A DNA stretch of 64,000 nt, taken from Microvirga lenta. GTDB taxonomy: Bacteria; Pseudomonadota; Alphaproteobacteria; Rhizobiales; Beijerinckiaceae. The translations under genes were made by a program, and so were the position numbers. Each line of letters begins with the position of its first letter. Within the stretch, counting starts at the first letter, position 1. Shown here one piece after another: positions 19,412-29,062 of this stretch. The notes under the pieces are model-generated. The model searched no databases. It had not been told where the DNA came from and worked only from the letters and a program-made list of their open reading frames with translations. The stretch covers positions 496,001 through 560,000 of the forward strand of contig NZ_JAJBBR010000001.1 of NCBI RefSeq assembly GCF_020532555.1, in the 5' to 3' direction.

Positions 19412-21700
19412 TCACCCGCCGATGTTGTAGGCCGCAAGCGCCGCCATGTTGACGATGTCGGCATCGGTCGCGCCGAGGGAGACGATCTGGACCGGCTTGT
19501 CGAGGCCGACGACGAGCGGTCCCAGCACCATCGCGCCGCCGAGTTCCTGCAGCATCTTGGTGGAAATCGAGGCCGAATGGAAAGCCGGCATGACCAGGAC
19601 GTTGGCCGGCCCCGTGAGCCGGCTGAACGGATACTGCACCATCAGGTCCCGGTTCAACGCCACGTCGGCGGACATCTCGCCGTCATACTCGAAATCCAGG
19701 CGCATGCCGTCGAGGATCTGGACCGCCTCCTGGATCTTCTCCGCCCGCTCCGCCCGGGGATGGCCGAAGGTGGAGAAGGAGAGGAGCGCCACGCGGGGCT
19801 CGTAGCCGAGGCGGCGGGCGACGCCGGCCGCCTCGATGGCGATCTCGGCCAGTTCCTGGGCGCTCGGCATCTCGTGGATGGCGGTGTCCGCCACGAGCAC
19901 GTTGTGGCTCCGCGTCAGGCAGAGCGAAATGCCGATGACCCGGTGCCCCGGCTTGGCGTCGATCACGTGGCGCACGTCCGCGAGCGCGGTGGAGTAGTTG
20001 CGCGTCGCGCCGGTCACCATCGCATCCGCGTCGCCCAGGGCGACCATGGAGGCGGCGAAGTGGTTGCGGTCCTGGTTGATCAGGCGCTGACAGTCCCGGA
20101 ACAGATAGCCTTTGCGCTGCAGGCGCTCGTACAGGAACTGTGCATAGGTGCTGTTGCGCGAGGAAAGCCGGGCATTGTGGATCTCGATGCCCTCGCGCCC
20201 CTCCAGCTCGATGCCCGCCGCCGACGCGGTTTCGTGGATGCGGTCCTCGCGGCCGACGAGGATCGCCCGCCCGAGCCCCTGGTTGACGAAGGAGAGCGCG
20301 GCGCGGATCACCTGCTCCTCCTCGCCCTCGGCGAAGACGACCCGCTTCGGGAACTTGCGCACGCGCTCGAAGATGCGGTTGAGGGTGCCGGCCACGGGAT
20401 CGCGCCGGGCGGAGAGCTGCGCCTTGTAGGCGCGCATGTCCACGATGGGACGACGGGCGACGCCCGTATCCATGGCGGCCTTCGCCACCGCCATCGGGAT
20501 CGTGTGGATCAGGCGCGGATCGAAGGGCACGGGAATGATGTATTCGCGCCCGAAGCGCGGACGCGCGCCCTGATAGGCGGCCGCGACCTCGTCGGGCACG
20601 TCCTCCCGGGCGAGCTCCGCCAGGGCCTGCGCCGCCGCGATCTTCATCTCCATGTTGATGGTGGTCGCCTGCACGTCCAGCGCGCCGCGGAAGATGTAGG
20701 GGAACCCCAGGACGTTGTTGACCTGGTTCGGGTAGTCGGAGCGGCCCGTGGCGATGATCACGTCGTCGCGGATGCGGGCGACCTCCTCCGGCGTGATCTC
20801 CGGATCGGGGTTGGCCATGGCGAAGATGATCGGATTGGGCGCCATGGAGCGGATCATCTCGTCCGTGAAGGCCCCCTTGGCGGACAGGCCGAACACCGCG
20901 TCCGCGCCCCTCAGGGCGTCCGCGAGGGAGCGGGCGTCGGTCTCGGCCGCATGGGCCGATTTCCACTGGTTCATGCCCTCCGTCCGGCCCCGGTAGATCA
21001 CGCCCTTGGTGTCGCAGAGGATGACGTTGTTGGGCGCGAAGCCCATGGCCTTGAGGAGTTCCGTGCAGGCGATGCCCGCCGCGCCCGCGCCGTTGACCAC
21101 GAGCTTGGTCTCCGCCATGTCGCGCCCGGTCAGATGGAGCGCGTTGATGAGGCCGGCGGCGGCGATGATGGCCGTGCCGTGCTGGTCGTCATGAAAGACG
21201 GGAATGTCCATCATCTCGCGCAGGCGCTCTTCGATGATGAAGCATTCCGGAGCCTTGATGTCCTCGAGATTGATGCCGCCGAAGGAGGGACCGAGATAGC
21301 GCACGCAGTTGATGAACGCGTCCGGATCCTCCGTGTCGACCTCGAGATCGATGGAATCCACGTCGGCGAAGCGCTTGAAGAGGACCGATTTGCCTTCCAT
21401 CACCGGCTTCGAGGCGAGCGCGCCGAGATTGCCGAGGCCGAGAATGGCCGTGCCGTTCGAGATCACCGCCACCATGTTCGAGCGGGTGGTGTAGTCGAAG
21501 GCGCGGGACGGATCCTCCGCGATGGCGAGAACGGGCACCGCAACGCCCGGCGAATAGGCCAGCGACAGGTCCCGCTGGGTCGCCATGGGCTTGGTGGGAA
21601 CCACCTCCAGTTTTCCCGGTCGGCCCTGCGCGTGGAACTGCAGCGCCTCCTGATCCGTGAAAGTCGGGCGGCTGCGGCGAGACGAGGGCTGATCGGTCAT
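19412..21700 (-). CDS. maeB: NADP-dependent malic enzyme with C-terminal phosphotransacetylase-like domain
   Basis: The 762-residue protein decarboxylates malate to pyruvate with NADP+. The N-terminal malic domain (about 15-155) and NAD-binding domain (about 165-420) show YSPGVAVP, FHDDQHGTA and VVNGAGAAGIACTELL. The C-terminal third resembles phosphotransacetylase, as in other long MaeB proteins, where it is thought to be regulatory (acetyl-CoA sensing) rather than catalytic. With malate synthase it could supply pyruvate and NADPH during growth on C2 or C4 compounds. It is divergent from mutS. Confidence 0.95.
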   Translation of the reverse strand: MTDQPSSRRSRPTFTDQEALQFHAQGRPGKLEVVPTKPMATQRDLSLAYSPGVAVPVLAIAEDPSRAFDYTTRSNMVAVISNGTAILGLGNLGALASKPVMEGKSVLFKRFADVDSIDLEVDTEDPDAFINCVRYLGPSFGGINLEDIKAPECFIIEERLREMMDIPVFHDDQHGTAIIAAAGLINALHLTGRDMAETKLVVNGAGAAGIACTELLKAMGFAPNNVILCDTKGVIYRGRTEGMNQWKSAHAAETDARSLADALRGADAVFGLSAKGAFTDEMIRSMAPNPIIFAMANPDPEITPEEVARIRDDVIIATGRSDYPNQVNNVLGFPYIFRGALDVQATTINMEMKIAAAQALAELAREDVPDEVAAAYQGARPRFGREYIIPVPFDPRLIHTIPMAVAKAAMDTGVARRPIVDMRAYKAQLSARRDPVAGTLNRIFERVRKFPKRVVFAEGEEEQVIRAALSFVNQGLGRAILVGREDRIHETASAAGIELEGREGIEIHNARLSSRNSTYAQFLYERLQRKGYLFRDCQRLINQDRNHFAASMVALGDADAMVTGATRNYSTALADVRHVIDAKPGHRVIGISLCLTRSHNVLVADTAIHEMPSAQELAEIAIEAAGVARRLGYEPRVALLSFSTFGHPRAERAEKIQEAVQILDGMRLDFEYDGEMSADVALNRDLMVQYPFSRLTGPANVLVMPAFHSASISTKMLQELGGAMVLGPLVVGLDKPVQIVSLGATDADIVNMAALAAYNIGG

Positions 21701-21846
21701 GGAGTTATCGTCTTTGTGGCTGGGCGTTTCCGTAGGACCTGCGACCTTAAGGCATGGAGCGGGATTTCCTCAAGACTTGTCCACACCCTTTCCGTGGACC
21801 CTGTGACACGGGTGAAAGGCGCGGCCCACTTTGGTAAGAGGAAGGC

Positions 21847-24573
21847 ATGTCATCCCAAGCCCTCTACCAGCCGCCCGGAACTCCCGCGAAGCCAGAGCCC
21901 GCCGCCTCGAAGGCGGCGCAGGACAGCCGCGTCACGCCCATGATGGCCCAGTACATCGAGATCAAGGCGGCCAATCCGGACAGCCTCCTGTTCTACCGCA
22001 TGGGAGACTTCTACGAGCTGTTCTTCGAGGATGCGGAGATCGCGAGCCAATCCCTCGGGATCGTGCTGACCAAGCGCGGAAAGCACCAGGGCCAGGACAT
22101 TCCCATGTGCGGCGTGCCCGTGGACCGGGCCGACGATTACCTGCAGCGCCTGATCGGCCTCGGCCACCGGGTCGCGGTGTGCGAGCAGACCGAGGATCCG
22201 GCCGAGGCGAAGAAGCGGGGTTCCAAATCGGTCGTGCGCCGGGACGTGGTGCGCCTCGTCACGCCCGGCACGATCACCGAGGAGCGCCTGCTCGAACCGG
22301 GCCGGGCCAACTACTTCCTCGCCATCGCGCGCCGGCGCGTCTCGGATACGCAATGGTGCTACGGCCTTGCCGCCGTCGACATTTCCACCGGCCATTTCGT
22401 CCTGAGCGAGACGGATGCGGCGGGCCTCCCGGCCGAGATCGCCCGGTTCGACCCCCGCGAAATCCTGGTGCCGGACGTCATCCACGACGATCCGGAACTG
22501 GCGGCGTTCTGGCGCGACACCCGGGCCTCGATCACGCCGCTGTCCCGCGAAGGCCTCGATCCCGCATCGGCCGAGCGGCGCCTGAAGGACCATTTCGGCG
22601 TCGCGACGCTCGATTCCTTCGGCTCCTTCGGCCGGGCCGAGATCACGGCGGCCGGCAGCGCCCTGTTCTATATCGAGAAGACCCAGATCGGCAGTCGCCC
22701 GATCCTCAACCCGCCGACCCGGGAGGATGCGGGCGCGACCCTGGCGATCGATTCCGCCACCCGGGCCAATCTCGAACTCACGCGCACCCTTTCCGGCGAG
22801 CGCGCCGGGAGCCTTCTGGCGACCATCGACTGCACGGTGACCCCGGGCGGTGCCCGCTGCCTCGCCGAGCGCCTGGCGGGTCCCCTCACCGATCCGCACC
22901 AGATCCAGGACCGACAGGATGCCGTCGCCGCCCTCGTGGACAACGGAGACCTGCGCGACCGCCTGCGGCGCATCCTCAAGCGCTCGCCGGACCTGGCCCG
23001 GGCGCTCTCGCGCCTCAGCCTCGGACGGGGCGGGCCCCGCGACCTCGCCTGCGTGCGCGACGGCCTCTTCGCGGCGCGGGATCTGGGCCTCGAACTCGCG
23101 ATCACCCCGGACCTGCCGAAGGACCTCCGACACGCCGCGGAACGGCTGCAGTCGCTGCGCACGGATGCGGCCGACCGGCTCGCGGCGGCGCTTGCGGAGG
23201 ACCTGCCGCTGCTCAAGCGCGACGGCGGCTTCATCCGCACGGGTTTCGACCAGAACCTGGACGAGCTCCGCGAGCTCCAGCACGATTCCCGCCGCTTCAT
23301 CGCCGCCCTGCAGACGCGCTACGCATCGGAGACGGGCTGCCGGACCCTGCGGGTGAAACACAACCACATGATCGGCTACTTCGTCGAAGTGCCGCAGAAC
23401 GTGGGCGAGGACCTGCTGAAGGAGCCGTGGAAGGACACCTTCGTCCACCGCCAGACCATGGCTGGCGCCATGCGCTTCTCCACCATGGAACTGGGAGAGC
23501 TCGAATCCAAGATCGCCTCCGCGTCGGACCGGGCGCTCAAGATCGAACTCGGCCTTTTCGACGACATGGCCCAGGAACTGCTCGATCTCTCGGCCGATAT
23601 CGCCACCGCCGCCGAGGCGCTGGCCGTCGTGGACGTGACGGCGGCCCTGGCGGATCTCGCCGTGCGGCTCGATTGGCGCCGGCCCGTGATCGACACGAGC
23701 CTCGCCTTCAGGATCAAGGGCGGGCGCCACCCGGTGGTGGAGGCCGCGCTCAAGCGCGAGGGCGCGGCTTTCATCGCCAACGATTCCGACCTCTCGGGCC
23801 GCGATGCCGGGCACATCCTTCTGATCACCGGCCCCAATATGGGCGGCAAATCCACCTATCTGCGCCAGAACGCCCTCATCGTCGTGCTGGCGCAGATGGG
23901 GTCCTTCGTTCCGGCGAAGGAGGCCCATATCGGAATCGTCGACCGGCTCTTCTCCCGCGTCGGCGCGGCGGACGACCTGGCGCGCGGACGCTCGACCTTC
24001 ATGGTCGAGATGGTGGAAACGGCCGCGATCCTCAACCAGGCCACGCCCCGCTCCCTCGTGATCCTCGACGAGATCGGCCGCGGCACGGCCACATTCGACG
24101 GCCTCTCCATCGCCTGGGCCGCCATCGAGCATCTGCACGAGGCGAACCGCTGCCGGGCTCTGTTCGCCACCCACTTTCATGAGCTGACGGCCCTGGCCGA
24201 CCGCCTGGCCCGCGTTTCCAACGCGACCTTGAAAGTGACGGAGTGGAACGGGGAAGTGGTGTTCCTGCACGAGGTCGTGCCCGGTGCCGCCGACCGGTCC
24301 TACGGCCTGCAGGTGGCGCGTCTCGCCGGGCTGCCGACGGCGGTGGTGGATCGGGCCAAGACGATCCTGAGCGAGCTGGAGCGGTCCGACCGGGAGAGCC
24401 CGAAGAAGGCGCTCGTCGACGACCTGCCCCTGTTCGCGGTGCCGCTCCGCCAGGAGCCCCCCGCCCCGGCGCAAGCGGATTCCCTGCGCGAGGCCCTCGA
24501 CGCCCTCGACCCCGACCAGATGACGCCTCGCGAAGCGCTGGAGGCGCTCTACCGCCTCAAGTCGGAGCGCTGA
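21847..24573 (+). CDS. mutS: DNA mismatch repair ATPase MutS
   Basis: The 908-residue protein recognises mismatches and recruits MutL. The N-terminal mismatch-binding motif is visible as the [11 protein letters not shown] segment near residues 48-58. Connector, lever and clamp regions follow, then the ATPase with Walker A at 662-669 (GPNMGGKS), Walker B LDEIGRGT and the ATHFHEL signature. AGAGGAAGG lies just before the start. mutL is not in the window. The gene is convergent with the LOV signalling pair. Confidence 0.97.
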   Translation: MSSQALYQPPGTPAKPEPAASKAAQDSRVTPMMAQYIEIKAANPDSLLFYRMGDFYELFFEDAEIASQSLGIVLTKRGKHQGQDIPMCGVPVDRADDYLQRLIGLGHRVAVCEQTEDPAEAKKRGSKSVVRRDVVRLVTPGTITEERLLEPGRANYFLAIARRRVSDTQWCYGLAAVDISTGHFVLSETDAAGLPAEIARFDPREILVPDVIHDDPELAAFWRDTRASITPLSREGLDPASAERRLKDHFGVATLDSFGSFGRAEITAAGSALFYIEKTQIGSRPILNPPTREDAGATLAIDSATRANLELTRTLSGERAGSLLATIDCTVTPGGARCLAERLAGPLTDPHQIQDRQDAVAALVDNGDLRDRLRRILKRSPDLARALSRLSLGRGGPRDLACVRDGLFAARDLGLELAITPDLPKDLRHAAERLQSLRTDAADRLAAALAEDLPLLKRDGGFIRTGFDQNLDELRELQHDSRRFIAALQTRYASETGCRTLRVKHNHMIGYFVEVPQNVGEDLLKEPWKDTFVHRQTMAGAMRFSTMELGELESKIASASDRALKIELGLFDDMAQELLDLSADIATAAEALAVVDVTAALADLAVRLDWRRPVIDTSLAFRIKGGRHPVVEAALKREGAAFIANDSDLSGRDAGHILLITGPNMGGKSTYLRQNALIVVLAQMGSFVPAKEAHIGIVDRLFSRVGAADDLARGRSTFMVEMVETAAILNQATPRSLVILDEIGRGTATFDGLSIAWAAIEHLHEANRCRALFATHFHELTALADRLARVSNATLKVTEWNGEVVFLHEVVPGAADRSYGLQVARLAGLPTAVVDRAKTILSELERSDRESPKKALVDDLPLFAVPLRQEPPAPAQADSLREALDALDPDQMTPREALEALYRLKSER

Positions 24574-24582
24574 TCCGAGGAC

Positions 24583-25035
24583 TCAGGAGACCTGGGGATT
24601 GTCTTCCCGGCGCAGGGCGCCAAAGGGAACGAAGGTCATCGTACGGGCGGCCTGCCGCTCGTCCTGCTGCTCGGAGGTGATATAGGCCAGGGCCTCCCTG
24701 ACGCCGCGCTCCGTGTAGGGCTTGGCAATGACCCCGCAGGCGCCGGCGCAGTCCTCGGGAATGCGCTTGGCGTTCGCCGTCATGAACAGGACGGTGACGC
24801 CGAGTTCTCCCGTCAGGCAGCGGGACACGTCGACGCCGGTCGGGCCGTCGGACAGGTGGATGTCCACGAAGGCGAGATCGGGGGCGAGGTTCTTGCCCAT
24901 GGCCACGGCCTCCTCGCAGGAGGCCGCGATGCCGATAACGTCGTGACCCAGATCCTGCAGCAGGCTTTCCAGCTCCAGGGCGATCAGGATCTCGTCTTCG
25001 ACAACAAGGATGCGCAGGGATTTGCTAGGACTCAA
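24583..25035 (-). CDS. Single-domain response regulator, LovR-like
   Basis: The 150-residue CheY-like receiver has the acidic pocket at residues 13-15, phospho-acceptor Asp58 (FVDIHLSDG), Thr86 and Lys105 (IAKPY). No DNA-binding domain follows, only a polar tail of about 30 residues. The gene overlaps the upstream LOV kinase gene by 11 bp and is co-transcribed. By analogy with the Caulobacter LovK-LovR pair it may act as a phosphate sink or negative modulator in the general stress response; that role is inference. Confidence 0.85.
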   Translation of the reverse strand: MSPSKSLRILVVEDEILIALELESLLQDLGHDVIGIAASCEEAVAMGKNLAPDLAFVDIHLSDGPTGVDVSRCLTGELGVTVLFMTANAKRIPEDCAGACGVIAKPYTERGVREALAYITSEQQDERQAARTMTFVPFGALRREDNPQVS

Positions 25036-26149
25036 ACTGGATTTCCTCCGCGTCCAACGGCACGACGATTTCGACGCGTAAACCTGGCTTCGTGTCGAGC
25101 CAGGTCAAGTGACCTTTCAATTGGCGGACGAGCATGTCGATCAGCGTCCGGCCGAGTCCGCCTTCGTGGAGGACCGCCCCGTCGAAACCGACACCATCAT
25201 CCGCAACCGCGAGTTCGAGGCCCTTTTCGGTTTTCCCGATCTCGATTGTCAACGTCCCTTTGCGCCCCTCGGGAAAGGCGTGCTTCACGGCGTTGCCGAC
25301 GAGCTCGTTGAGAAGGAGGGCGAGAGAGGCCGCCTTTGCGGCCGAGACGCTGACGGGCTCCACGTCGAGATCGAGCTCGACCTGTCCGAGGGGCAGGCCC
25401 GCCGACAATTCGGGAATCAGCTCGTGGGTGAAGGCTGCGAAGTCGAACCGGCTCACGTCCCCGGACGTGTAAAGGAGCCTGTGGACGGTCGAGAGCGCAC
25501 TGATGCGCTCCGCCAGCTCCTGCAGGACCCTCCGGCTTTCGGGGCTCTTCAGGCGTCGCGCCTTCAGGAGCACGATGGACGAGATGACCTGGAGGTTGTT
25601 CTTGACCCTGTGCTCCACCTCATGGAGCAGCGCCGTCTTCTGATCGAGGGCCGATTGCAGGTCCAGGATCTGGTTCTCGATCCGCTCCTCCAGATCGGCC
25701 TTCGTCCTTGCCAGCTCGAGCTCGGCCTCCTTCTTGGCGGTGATGTCGCTTTGAAGCGAGATGAAATGGCGGAGATTGCCGTCCCGGTCATGGACCGGGC
25801 TGATGGCAAGGGCATTCCAGAAAGGGGAGCCGTCCTTGCGGTAATTGAGGACTTCCGTCTCGATGCCCTCGCCGGCGCGAAGGGCGGCATCGATGGCGGC
25901 AACCGTCGCCTGGTCCGTCTCGGGACCCTGCAGGAAGCGGCAGTTCAGGCCGACCACCTCTTCGGCGGGATAGCCGGTCATGCGGGAGAAGGCGTCGTTG
26001 ACGAAGACGATCGGATCGTCGGCCTGGCGGGGATCGGTCATCACCACGGCCGTCCGCAGCGACCGGAGAGCCGTCTGAAAGGCTCCGTCTGCGCCGATGT
26101 CGATCTCTTGCCTTACGTCGGTTTCGGAGGAGGAGGACTTCGCCAGCAT
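25025..26149 (-). CDS. LOV blue-light sensor histidine kinase (HisKA_2 class), LovK-like
   Basis: The 374-residue soluble kinase has an N-terminal LOV domain (about 25-135). It carries the full flavin-adduct motif GLNCRFLQ with photoactive Cys70, plus Asn102, Asn112 and Gln133, so it should bind FMN and sense blue light. A coiled coil (about 136-170) connects to the HisKA_2 dimerisation helix (HEVEHRVKNNLQ, probable phospho-His180) and an HATPase domain with NELVGNAVKHA and DDGVGF. The start at 26149 has AGAGAAG upstream. The downstream response regulator gene overlaps its end. An EcfG-type promoter lies about 150 bp upstream. Confidence 0.92.
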   Translation of the reverse strand: MLAKSSSSETDVRQEIDIGADGAFQTALRSLRTAVVMTDPRQADDPIVFVNDAFSRMTGYPAEEVVGLNCRFLQGPETDQATVAAIDAALRAGEGIETEVLNYRKDGSPFWNALAISPVHDRDGNLRHFISLQSDITAKKEAELELARTKADLEERIENQILDLQSALDQKTALLHEVEHRVKNNLQVISSIVLLKARRLKSPESRRVLQELAERISALSTVHRLLYTSGDVSRFDFAAFTHELIPELSAGLPLGQVELDLDVEPVSVSAAKAASLALLLNELVGNAVKHAFPEGRKGTLTIEIGKTEKGLELAVADDGVGFDGAVLHEGGLGRTLIDMLVRQLKGHLTWLDTKPGLRVEIVVPLDAEEIQFES

Positions 26150-26307
26150 GATCTTCTCTGACCGACGCGATCTACGGCTTCATGGGAGGCGCGAAGGCCT
26201 GTGCTCAAGCGAAATCGTGTCGTCCCTTGCCACGGCGATCTCCTCCCATCCGGTCGGGGTTCGATTCCCGGGCTCTCCGGCCCGGTTCTCTTGCCCCAGT
26301 CCGACTC

Positions 26308-26332
26308 AACGTCACGCCGTGGCAAGGGTTCC
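26308..26332 (-). promoter_or_regulatory. EcfG-type general-stress promoter upstream of the LOV kinase
   Basis: On the minus strand, GGAAC (26332-26328), a 16-bp spacer and CGTT (26311-26308) match the alphaproteobacterial EcfG/SigT consensus exactly. The predicted start is about 150 nt from the kinase ATG. About one such match is expected by chance in a window this size on both strands, so its position is the main support. Confidence 0.55.
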
Positions 26333-26439
26333 CGGCTGCCGGCTTCCCTGCGGCAAAGATGATCGGATGCTTAACGAAACGCTATTCAGTTTCAAACGAT
26401 CACGCTAAGAACGGGGCTGGCTTCAGGGAGGCACGCCTC

Positions 26440-27978
26440 ATGGTCACGCGCATTTCAACCGTCGCCTTCGAGGGCATCGAAGCGCGGGCGGTCGATGTTC
26501 AGGTCCAGATCTCTCCCGGCAACGTCGCCTTCATGGTCGTCGGGCTGCCGGACAAGGCCGTGGCCGAGTCCCGCGAGCGGGTCCGCTCGGCCCTGATCGC
26601 TTCGGGGCTGGCCCTGCCGGCCAAGCGGATCACGGTCAATCTCGCGCCCGCCGACCTCCCCAAGGAGGGGAGCCATTACGACCTGCCGATCGCGCTGGGC
26701 ATCATGGCGGCCATCGGGGCCGTTCCGGCGGATGCGCTCAACGGGTATACGGTTCTGGGCGAGTTGGCCCTCGACGGCTCGATCACGCCGGTCGCGGGCG
26801 TGCTTCCCGCCGCCATGGCGGCCTTCGAGCGCCGGCACGGGCTGATCTGCCCCGCCGCCAGCGGACCGGAAGCCGCCTGGGCGAGCCGGGACATCGAGAT
26901 CCTGGCGCCCCGCTCCCTGATCCAGCTCGCCAACCACTTCAAGGGCACCCAGGTCATGGCCCGGCCGGAGCCCGCGATCATGCCCCTCTCCGGCGCCCTC
27001 CCCGATCTGCGCGACATCAAGGGCCAGGAGAGCGCGAAACGCACCCTCGAAATCGCCGCCGCCGGCGCCCATAACCTGCTCATGAACGGCCCGCCCGGCG
27101 CCGGAAAGTCCATGCTGGCCCAGCGCCTCCCCTCGATCCTGCCGCCGCTCGCCCCTCGGGAGCTGCTGGAGGTGTCGATGATCCAGTCCGTGGCGGGGCT
27201 CCTGGCGAACGGCGCCCTGTCGGACCGCCGCCCCTTCCGGGCGCCGCATCACTCCGCCTCCATGGCGGCCCTCGTGGGCGGCGGGCTGAACGCGCGTCCG
27301 GGGGAGGCCTCGCTCGCCCATCACGGGGTCCTGTTCCTGGACGAGCTGCCGGAGTTCCAGCCGCAGGTGCTCGATTCCCTCAGGCAGCCCCTGGAAGCGG
27401 GCGAAATCCTCATCGCCCGCGCCAATCACCGGGTCACCTATCCGGCGCGCTTCCAGCTCGTGGCGGCCATGAATCCCTGCCGGTGCGGCCAGGCAACCGA
27501 GCCGGGCTATGTCTGCCGCCGCCAGCCCAACGAGCGCTGCATCGCCCAGTACCAGGCGCGCCTGTCGGGGCCCCTGCTCGACCGCATCGACCTCGTCATC
27601 GACGTGCCGGCCGTCACGGCCGCGGACCTGATCCTGCCGCCGCCGGTCGAAGGATCGGCCGAGGTGGCCGCGCGTGTTGCGGAGGCGCGCGACCGCCAGT
27701 CCAGGCGCTATGCCGCCCTCGGGCTCGAGGGCGTCTCCACCAACGCCGCCTGCCCCGCCCCCCTCCTCGAGGAGGTCGCCCGGCCGGATGCGGAAGGCCT
27801 GGCCCTGATCCGCGACGCGGCCAATGCCATGCGCCTCTCGGCCCGCGGCTTCCACCGGGTGCTGAAGGTGGCACGCACATTGGCGGACCTCGACGGCGAG
27901 GACAGGGTCAGGCGCATTCATCTGGCCGAGGCCCTCTCCTATCGTGCTCATGCCGACCGTCATCCGGCGGCCGCCTGA
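26440..27978 (+). CDS. comM: YifB/ComM family magnesium-chelatase-like AAA+ ATPase
   Basis: The 512-residue protein has an N-terminal Lon-protease-like ChlI domain, a central AAA+ module with Walker A at 217-224 (GPPGAGKS), Walker B FLDELPEF and a C-terminal Mg-chelatase domain. ComM in other bacteria is a hexameric helicase promoting branch migration during natural transformation; whether this organism is competent is unknown. The ATG at 26440 has CAGGGAGG at correct spacing; an upstream in-frame start at 26182 would add 86 unlikely residues. Confidence 0.93.
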   Translation: MVTRISTVAFEGIEARAVDVQVQISPGNVAFMVVGLPDKAVAESRERVRSALIASGLALPAKRITVNLAPADLPKEGSHYDLPIALGIMAAIGAVPADALNGYTVLGELALDGSITPVAGVLPAAMAAFERRHGLICPAASGPEAAWASRDIEILAPRSLIQLANHFKGTQVMARPEPAIMPLSGALPDLRDIKGQESAKRTLEIAAAGAHNLLMNGPPGAGKSMLAQRLPSILPPLAPRELLEVSMIQSVAGLLANGALSDRRPFRAPHHSASMAALVGGGLNARPGEASLAHHGVLFLDELPEFQPQVLDSLRQPLEAGEILIARANHRVTYPARFQLVAAMNPCRCGQATEPGYVCRRQPNERCIAQYQARLSGPLLDRIDLVIDVPAVTAADLILPPPVEGSAEVAARVAEARDRQSRRYAALGLEGVSTNAACPAPLLEEVARPDAEGLALIRDAANAMRLSARGFHRVLKVARTLADLDGEDRVRRIHLAEALSYRAHADRHPAAA

Positions 27979-28120
27979 AGCACGGGAAACTCATGGACGA
28001 ACCTTGATTAGCCGCCTTATTTCCTCGATATCTCGTGTCACAAAACCGTTCGAAATGAGCTCTATGTCACGGCGCAAGGCATCCGGCCCAGGTTCCGGTC
28101 CCCATTCGAGCGAGGTTTCG

Positions 28121-29062
28121 ATGAGTCTCTCCCCGTTGCCCGAAGCGGGCACGAGTCCCCTGGTTCCTGCAGCCGATACGCCGCACCTCGACGACATGAG
28201 CCGCTTCGTTCCCGGCCTCGCGAAGAAGGTTCGCGACTACGGCCATCTCAATCCGGTACTGGGCCGGATCGGCTCCCTCGAAGTCCGCCTCGCCACCACC
28301 ACCCAGGAGATCCGGCAGGCGCAGAAACTGCGCTTCAAGGTGTTCTACGAAGAGATGTCGGCGGTCCCGAACAGCATCTCCCTCGTTTCGCGCCGGGACA
28401 TCGACGATTACGACACCCTCTGCGACCACCTGCTCGTGCTCGACCACGACGTGAAGGCGAAATCGCCGCGCGGTGCGAAGCCGAAGGTCGTCGGCACCTA
28501 CCGCCTCCTGCGCCAGGAGGTGGCGGACCGGAACTGGGGCTTCTACACCGCCGGCGAATACGACATCGCTCCGCTGATCGAGGCGCATCGGGATCTGCGC
28601 TTCCTCGAACTGGGCCGCTCCTGCGTGCTCAAGCCCTACCGCAACAAGCGCACGGTCGAGCTCCTGTGGCACGGCATCTGGGCCTACGTGCTGCATTTCG
28701 GGATCGACGTGATGATCGGCTGCGCCAGCCTGGAGGGCACGGACCCGCAGCAGCTCGCGCTGCCCTTGAGCTTCCTGCACCACTTCGCCTCCGCGCCCGC
28801 CGAGTGGCAGGCCAGCGCCCTGCCCGAGCGCTTCACCCCCATGGACCTTCTCTCCAGGGATGCGATCGATCCGAAGGCGGCGCTGCACGCGCTGCCGCCC
28901 ATGATCAAGGGCTATCTCCGCCTCGGCGCCAGCTTCGGCCGGGGCGCGGTGATCGACCGGGAATTCGGCACCACGGACGTGCTGGTGATCCTGCCGGTCT
29001 CGGCCATCAGCCCGCGCTACATCGACCATTTCGGACCGGGCGCGAACCGTCACGCCACCTGA
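28121..29062 (+). CDS. olsB: OlsB-like ornithine N-acyltransferase (GNAT fold)
   Basis: The roughly 313-residue product matches the OlsB/hemolysin-like GNAT family that N-acylates ornithine with 3-hydroxyacyl-ACP to make lyso-ornithine lipid, the first step of phosphate-free membrane lipid synthesis. Indicative segments are EIRQAQKLRFKVFYEEM, ELGRSCVLKPYRNKRTV and the IGCASLEGTDP region. The start at 28121 has GCGAGG upstream; an ATG at 28064 is possible. The olsA acyltransferase is not adjacent. The stop overlaps the convergent queG gene by 13 bp. Confidence 0.85.
   Translation: MSLSPLPEAGTSPLVPAADTPHLDDMSRFVPGLAKKVRDYGHLNPVLGRIGSLEVRLATTTQEIRQAQKLRFKVFYEEMSAVPNSISLVSRRDIDDYDTLCDHLLVLDHDVKAKSPRGAKPKVVGTYRLLRQEVADRNWGFYTAGEYDIAPLIEAHRDLRFLELGRSCVLKPYRNKRTVELLWHGIWAYVLHFGIDVMIGCASLEGTDPQQLALPLSFLHHFASAPAEWQASALPERFTPMDLLSRDAIDPKAALHALPPMIKGYLRLGASFGRGAVIDREFGTTDVLVILPVSAISPRYIDHFGPGANRHAT

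Noticed and set aside
18710-21943. 1077-codon plus-strand ORF
   Set aside because: It lies antisense to the HAD phosphatase and malic enzyme genes, whose products are clearly recognisable. Its translation is rich in His, Asp, Gly, Ala and Arg and lacks domains, as expected for antisense of GC-rich codons.
26231-26285. tRNA-like T-arm (GGTTCGATTCCC) before comM
   Set aside because: Only four of five T-stem pairs form, and no matching acceptor 5' strand, anticodon arm or CCA lies within 100 bp. It could be an old tRNA fragment, but there is no support for a tRNA gene or attachment site.
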